9,495 nucleotides of DNA. Source: Candidatus Poseidoniaceae archaeon. Lineage in GTDB: Archaea > Thermoplasmatota > Poseidoniia > Poseidoniales > Poseidoniaceae. The stretch spans positions 1 to 9,495 of the forward strand of contig DUJK01000072.1 in NCBI GenBank assembly GCA_013329925.1, given 5' to 3'. How positions within the stretch are numbered: the first letter of the stretch is position 1; every line of letters begins with the position of its first letter. Positions 6,247 to 9,495 of this stretch are shown one piece after another. The notes under the pieces are model-generated. The model had not been told where the DNA came from and made no database searches. It was given only the letters and a program-made list of their open reading frames with translations. Made by a program: the position numbers and the translations under genes.

Positions 6247-7689
6247 TCAATCATCTTTTACACATATGTTACTCAATTCAGAAAAGAAATTCAATGACCA
6301 ATCACCGCCTTCTCTACCAACTCCTGAATTTTTAACACCACCAAATGGAGTTCGAAGGTCTCGATGAAGCCATGTATTTACCCATAAAATACCGCTGTCA
6401 ACTTGCTTAGCAAACTCCTTACCTCTTGACGTATTAGTTGTCCATATAGAGCCGGCTAATCCATACTGAGTGCTGTTGGTCATCTCAATTGCTTGTATAT
6501 CAGAGTCAAATCTATGCAATGTTACCACTGGGCCAAATATTTCTTCGGTTGCGCATCTTGAATTAATAGCTAAGTTCTCAATAATAGTTGGGCTAATGAA
6601 TGAACCATGGCAAAGACTGGACTGCTCTGGAATAATCCGTTGTCCACCATAGGCGATTCTTCCCCCTTCTTGCTTGGCCAGTTCAATATATGAGAGGACT
6701 TTTTCCATGTGTTGTTGTGAAATAACTGAACCAATATCAGTTGACTCATCATCCGGATTACCAACCTTCATGGCAGCAACAGCAGCAATGAATTTTGGCA
6801 CAAATACATCATAAATTTTAGCATCAATAAGTACTCGCGAGCCACACAAACAGACTTGCCCCGAATTGGTAAATGCTGCTTTAGCAGCTCCTTTGGCAGC
6901 AACATCTAAGTCAGCATCATCTAGGATAATAGTGGCATTTTTACCCCCTAGTTCAAGTGATAATTTTTTGAACATCGGGCCAGCAGTCCTAGCCACTATC
7001 TTACCTGTTTCAGTACCACCAGTGAATGATATTGCAGTTATGTCGGGATGTTCTAAGATTGCTTGCCCTGCACGTGGGCCAAGACCATGAACGATATTTA
7101 CCACGCCTTTGGGGAATTTGATCTCATCAAGTGTTTGGGCTAATAAATTAGCAGTCAATGGGGTCATTTCACTTGGTTTAGCCACAATGGTGTTGCCCAT
7201 GACTAAGGCAGGTGCGACTTTCCAAGATAGCAAATACAATGGCAAATTCCAAGGCGTGATTAATCCAACAACTCCTACAGGTTTACGAATTACATAATTT
7301 GTCGCATCAGCCATAGTGAACTCAGTTTCAATCTGCTGTTTAGCATGCTGTGCAAAAAATCTGAAGTTACTAATGCTGCGTGCAGCGTCAACTCTTCTAG
7401 CCAAACCAATTGGTTTTCCAGTATCCATGCTTTCGGTTTTAGCAATATCTTCTGACCTTTCCTCCAAGGCTTGAGCAATTTTGTTGAGCCAATTTATTCT
7501 CTCATCTTTGCTGAGTGCACGCCAATTAGGTAATGCACGTTTTGCAGCCATTGTAGCCTTTGCAACATCATCATTATTTGAATCGGGAATTTGAGCAATT
7601 ATTTGTCCAGTTGCGGGATTGATATCATCAAGCATTTTACCACTAGTTGGTAAAATAAACTCACCATTGATGTAATTGTAAATCTGCAA
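6247..7689 (-). CDS. amnC: 2-aminomuconic 6-semialdehyde dehydrogenase (ALDH superfamily)
   Basis: A 480-residue NAD(P)-dependent aldehyde dehydrogenase with all core residues: Asn148 (PWNLP), Lys171 (KPSE), Glu246 (LELGGK), Cys280 (SGQVC, nucleophile) and Glu383 (EEIFGP). The C-terminal WLHRDLRTPFGGVKNSGVGREGG (440-462) is typical of the AMSDH/2-hydroxymuconic semialdehyde/ALDH8A1 branch, where Arg residues hold the substrate carboxylate; Arg443 or Arg446 and one of Arg98-Arg110 are candidates. It should oxidise 2-aminomuconic semialdehyde to 2-aminomuconate before it cyclises to picolinate. 2-Hydroxymuconic semialdehyde or betaine aldehyde-like substrates cannot be excluded. Start is TTG 7689: GAGGGG (7695-7700) lies 5 nt upstream, and the next ATG (residue 19) would cut off the conserved NYINGEF strand. 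It follows the amidohydrolase stop by 2 bp and is coupled to it. Confidence 0.87.
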   Translation of the reverse strand: MQIYNYINGEFILPTSGKMLDDINPATGQIIAQIPDSNNDDVAKATMAAKRALPNWRALSKDERINWLNKIAQALEERSEDIAKTESMDTGKPIGLARRVDAARSISNFRFFAQHAKQQIETEFTMADATNYVIRKPVGVVGLITPWNLPLYLLSWKVAPALVMGNTIVAKPSEMTPLTANLLAQTLDEIKFPKGVVNIVHGLGPRAGQAILEHPDITAISFTGGTETGKIVARTAGPMFKKLSLELGGKNATIILDDADLDVAAKGAAKAAFTNSGQVCLCGSRVLIDAKIYDVFVPKFIAAVAAMKVGNPDDESTDIGSVISQQHMEKVLSYIELAKQEGGRIAYGGQRIIPEQSSLCHGSFISPTIIENLAINSRCATEEIFGPVVTLHRFDSDIQAIEMTNSTQYGLAGSIWTTNTSRGKEFAKQVDSGILWVNTWLHRDLRTPFGGVKNSGVGREGGDWSLNFFSELSNICVKDD

Positions 7690-7691
7690 AT

Positions 7692-8804
7692 TTACCCCTC
7701 AATATCATATGTCCAGCGGTCTTGATCAGGATCCCACTCGTCCCAGGTATCGATAGATTGAAGTTTTTCGTGGTAAGTCTTTGGCACAATACCAGGAACA
7801 ATAAACGCTTTTTGTCGATGTAATGGGTAAGGGTTGCGTAACTCAATTCCAAGAACTCCAAGAATTGCTCTAGCGACATACCATGTCGCTTGAGAATTCC
7901 AGCCGTGAGCGATCTTAACTACCACTCCCAAACCTTTGGGAAAATCAGGGTGTTCTATCGCTAGCCCCAACAGTCCATCAGCGCCCTCTTTAGCGATTAC
8001 TTTGCCTTCACCTGCTTTTAGAATAGTAGAATCTAATCTGTTGAATCCACCTACTAAGTCCGGGTGTCTAACCATTGCTTCCCATATCCAATCATCGTCC
8101 TTGTCACGTACTAAACCAGCATAAATTTGCGCTAATTCAGAAACTGTATTGGAGACTGTTGGTAGTCCACAACCATCTTTAGCATATCTGAGCGGTTTCC
8201 AATCCGGGCCCAAATAAGTGCGAATCTGTTCCATGTATGCAGAAAACACCTCGTGATTTGGTAAGGTGTATCCCGCACGGTTCCAGCCCTTCTTACGGCA
8301 TCCGTGAAGGATTGCCGCATGTTCTCCAGAGCAAGTGTGGTACCATCGCCTTGGTCTTCTAACTTGCCTGCCAAATTGAATAAGCGGGACATCTAATGGT
8401 GTCAACATCAATGGCCACTCTTCCTCAAAGAGCAATGATTGAGCGGCAGCAACGTGTTCTGTATCACCATTATGGGAGGCTACAGAGATTGCTTTTTGTT
8501 CCCAACTGACATCGGCTAGTTCCTTGGTGAATGCTTTGAGCATGAAAGGTTTCATCATTGACCTGCCGTAACATAGTACATTACCGCCAAATGAGTGTAT
8601 TACCTCGTCACCATGCGCCCAGGCTACTGCGCCGTGGATAGTCGTCTCAGACACCCCATTTCTCCGATAATCAACCAATGGTTCCCAATCCACTTCACGG
8701 CCAGTGGGGATTCCTTCAATATTCTCGCCAAGTGATGATTCGGGGTACATCGAACTACCTGGCCGACCGTCTTTGACTGCTGAAGGAATATGCTCTTCGC
8801 TCAT
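7692..8804 (-). CDS. PF06089 (rhizobial type II/ReAII) asparaginase-like amidohydrolase
   Basis: The 370-residue protein matches the Asparaginase_II (ReAII) family throughout: Ser82-x-x-Lys85 (RSMMKP), ASHNGD with Ser110, TCSGEHAAIL with Cys158, KDGCGLPTVS with Asp210 and Cys212, RHPDLVGGFNRLDS and AKEGADG with Lys272. The family is metal-modulated: in ReAII zinc is held by two Cys and the Lys of CSGKH. Here that Lys is Glu161, while both Cys remain. Family activity is hydrolysis of L-asparagine to aspartate and ammonia; the Lys-to-Glu change and the position between a flavin monooxygenase and an aromatic semialdehyde dehydrogenase suggest another amide substrate (inference). Residues 1-45 and 340-370 extend beyond the usual core. 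Start: ATG 8804 overlaps the upstream stop as ATGA, with GGAGG (8812-8816) 7 nt before it. Confidence 0.85.
   Translation of the reverse strand: MSEEHIPSAVKDGRPGSSMYPESSLGENIEGIPTGREVDWEPLVDYRRNGVSETTIHGAVAWAHGDEVIHSFGGNVLCYGRSMMKPFMLKAFTKELADVSWEQKAISVASHNGDTEHVAAAQSLLFEEEWPLMLTPLDVPLIQFGRQVRRPRRWYHTCSGEHAAILHGCRKKGWNRAGYTLPNHEVFSAYMEQIRTYLGPDWKPLRYAKDGCGLPTVSNTVSELAQIYAGLVRDKDDDWIWEAMVRHPDLVGGFNRLDSTILKAGEGKVIAKEGADGLLGLAIEHPDFPKGLGVVVKIAHGWNSQATWYVARAILGVLGIELRNPYPLHRQKAFIVPGIVPKTYHEKLQSIDTWDEWDPDQDRWTYDIEG
7695..7700 (-). promoter_or_regulatory. Ribosome binding site that supports a TTG start for amnC
   Basis: GAGGGG lies 5 nt before TTG 7689 and includes the last codons of the amidohydrolase. 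It decides the non-ATG start of the dehydrogenase. Confidence 0.65.
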
Positions 8805-9495
8805 TTTTTTGCCTCCAACATAGCGTTAACCATTGGGACTACCTTTGCCATATATGCTGACATATTACGGCAGACTCGGTTGGAATCATGATTGAAGAAA
8901 TCGAACCAAGCCATTATGGTGTCCTCAGGATGAAATCTTTCTACGATTTGTTGAGCAACTTCAGCTACATTTCCAATCAGTGCATTATTGGCAGCTTTGC
9001 TAACTTTTTCAGGGTCGATAGTCCCCTCAAGAGCATTCCAATATGCTTGTAGTGCGCTTTCTGCTTCGTGTTTAGCAGCATCACTTTGCTCCTCTTCAGA
9101 TAAACCATCTTCATCATTCAAGAATACAAAACTTGTTCTTGGCATGTAACTCCTTTGCCACTTACCTCCAGTTTCATGAAAACATGTTGCCATTCTTTCA
9201 TGGGTCGAATCAATAATTGTTGGTGAAGTGATTGATAGATTAAACACTTTAACAGGCAAAAATGAATTGACAAATTCTTGAGTTTTAGCGTCATGAGTTC
9301 CGGCGATAAGTTGTAATTGGTCACGATTCCATGTTTTTGGAATAATTGAAATTTCTTCAAATTGATACCTATTTGGGATCATAATTTCATTTGCCTGTTC
9401 ATCACCAGAATTAGCCAAATAGGCTGCTTGTACGGCAGCCCAATCTTCATCGCTGCGAAAATTATCTCTATTAAGAATCGTCTTTCGGACATCTT
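8801..9495 (-). CDS. Luciferase-like flavin-dependent monooxygenase, C-terminal part (5' end beyond the window)
   Basis: The frame is open to the window edge; 230 residues are visible, beginning DVRKTILNRDNFRSDEDW. A TTG at 9418 is in frame but lies inside a helix-like stretch and has no ribosome binding site, so it is not taken as the start. The tail ALIGNVAEVAQQIVERFHPEDTIMAWFDF followed by a helix is the usual end of bacterial luciferase-like monooxygenases (LLM), where a G-x-x-x-x-V helix precedes the last barrel strand; the middle portion (KVFNLSITSP, then PRTSFVFLND) also fits. These enzymes use reduced FMN or F420 for oxygenation or redox of small organics. The family usually has about 330-400 residues, so roughly a third to two fifths is missing here. 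The amidohydrolase overlaps it by 4 bp. Substrate unknown. Confidence 0.75.
   Translation of the reverse strand, partial: DVRKTILNRDNFRSDEDWAAVQAAYLANSGDEQANEIMIPNRYQFEEISIIPKTWNRDQLQLIAGTHDAKTQEFVNSFLPVKVFNLSITSPTIIDSTHERMATCFHETGGKWQRSYMPRTSFVFLNDEDGLSEEEQSDAAKHEAESALQAYWNALEGTIDPEKVSKAANNALIGNVAEVAQQIVERFHPEDTIMAWFDFFNHDSNRVCRNMSAYMAKVVPMVNAMLEAKK
8812..8816 (-). promoter_or_regulatory. Ribosome binding site of the amidohydrolase gene
   Basis: GGAGG on the minus strand, 7 nt before ATG 8804, is the strongest Shine-Dalgarno motif in the window. It lies inside the upstream LLM gene and, with the ATGA overlap, indicates termination-reinitiation coupling. Confidence 0.7.

Noticed and set aside
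7692..8804. Calling this simply L-asparaginase (ansA/ansB)
   Set aside because: It belongs to PF06089, not the bacterial ansA/ansB family, and a key metal-ligand Lys is replaced by Glu, so substrate is left open.
8804..8810. T7 run at 8804-8810 as a terminator
   Set aside because: On the minus strand it is an A-run between the GGAGG and the amidohydrolase ATG; on the plus strand no gene ends there.

Overview
The window looks like a piece of an A+T-rich genome, most likely from a marine planktonic euryarchaeon (Poseidoniia/Marine Group II-like). This assignment is inference. It rests on apparently leaderless genes with an upstream AT-rich box about 26-29 nt before the start codon, on Shine-Dalgarno motifs only inside operons, and on a membrane-protein and WYxD-motif style that I associate with that group. 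A bacterial origin is not excluded; the panB product in particular reads like a Bacteroidetes enzyme.

The main content is a catabolic island for 2-aminophenol-type aromatics (amn pathway) in two minus-strand blocks. The right block (window edge to 6247) runs from a truncated luciferase-like flavin monooxygenase, through a PF06089 asparaginase-like amidohydrolase, to a 2-aminomuconic-semialdehyde dehydrogenase (AmnC-like). These three are translationally coupled by a 4-bp overlap and a 2-bp gap. The left block (4027 to 177) holds a catalytic LigB-type ring-cleavage subunit (AmnB-like, with His14, His63, Glu252 and His196), then a LigB-like subunit that has lost its metal ligands (AmnA-like) fused at its C-terminus to a RidA-family 2-aminomuconate deaminase (AmnD-like). 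After a 129-bp regulatory gap comes an APC-family amino-acid/amine permease.

Between the two blocks lie three genes with no obvious catabolic role. They are a stand-alone LON-domain protein, panB (ketopantoate hydroxymethyltransferase) and, on the plus strand, a small membrane protein of unknown function. Each starts without a ribosome binding site and has a YTCAAA box exactly 29 nt upstream of its ATG, consistent with separate leaderless promoters. At the far left the C-terminal tail of an unrelated plus-strand protein ends 2 bp from the permease stop.

Proposed logic (inference): the permease imports a substrate, the flavin monooxygenase and amidohydrolase may prepare the ring or its amide, AmnB/AmnA opens the ring of a 2-aminophenol to 2-aminomuconic semialdehyde, AmnC oxidises the aldehyde, and the RidA domain removes the amino group as ammonia to give 4-oxalocrotonate. 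The later steps (decarboxylase, hydratase, aldolase) are not in the window. No RNA genes, CRISPR arrays or insertion sequences were seen.
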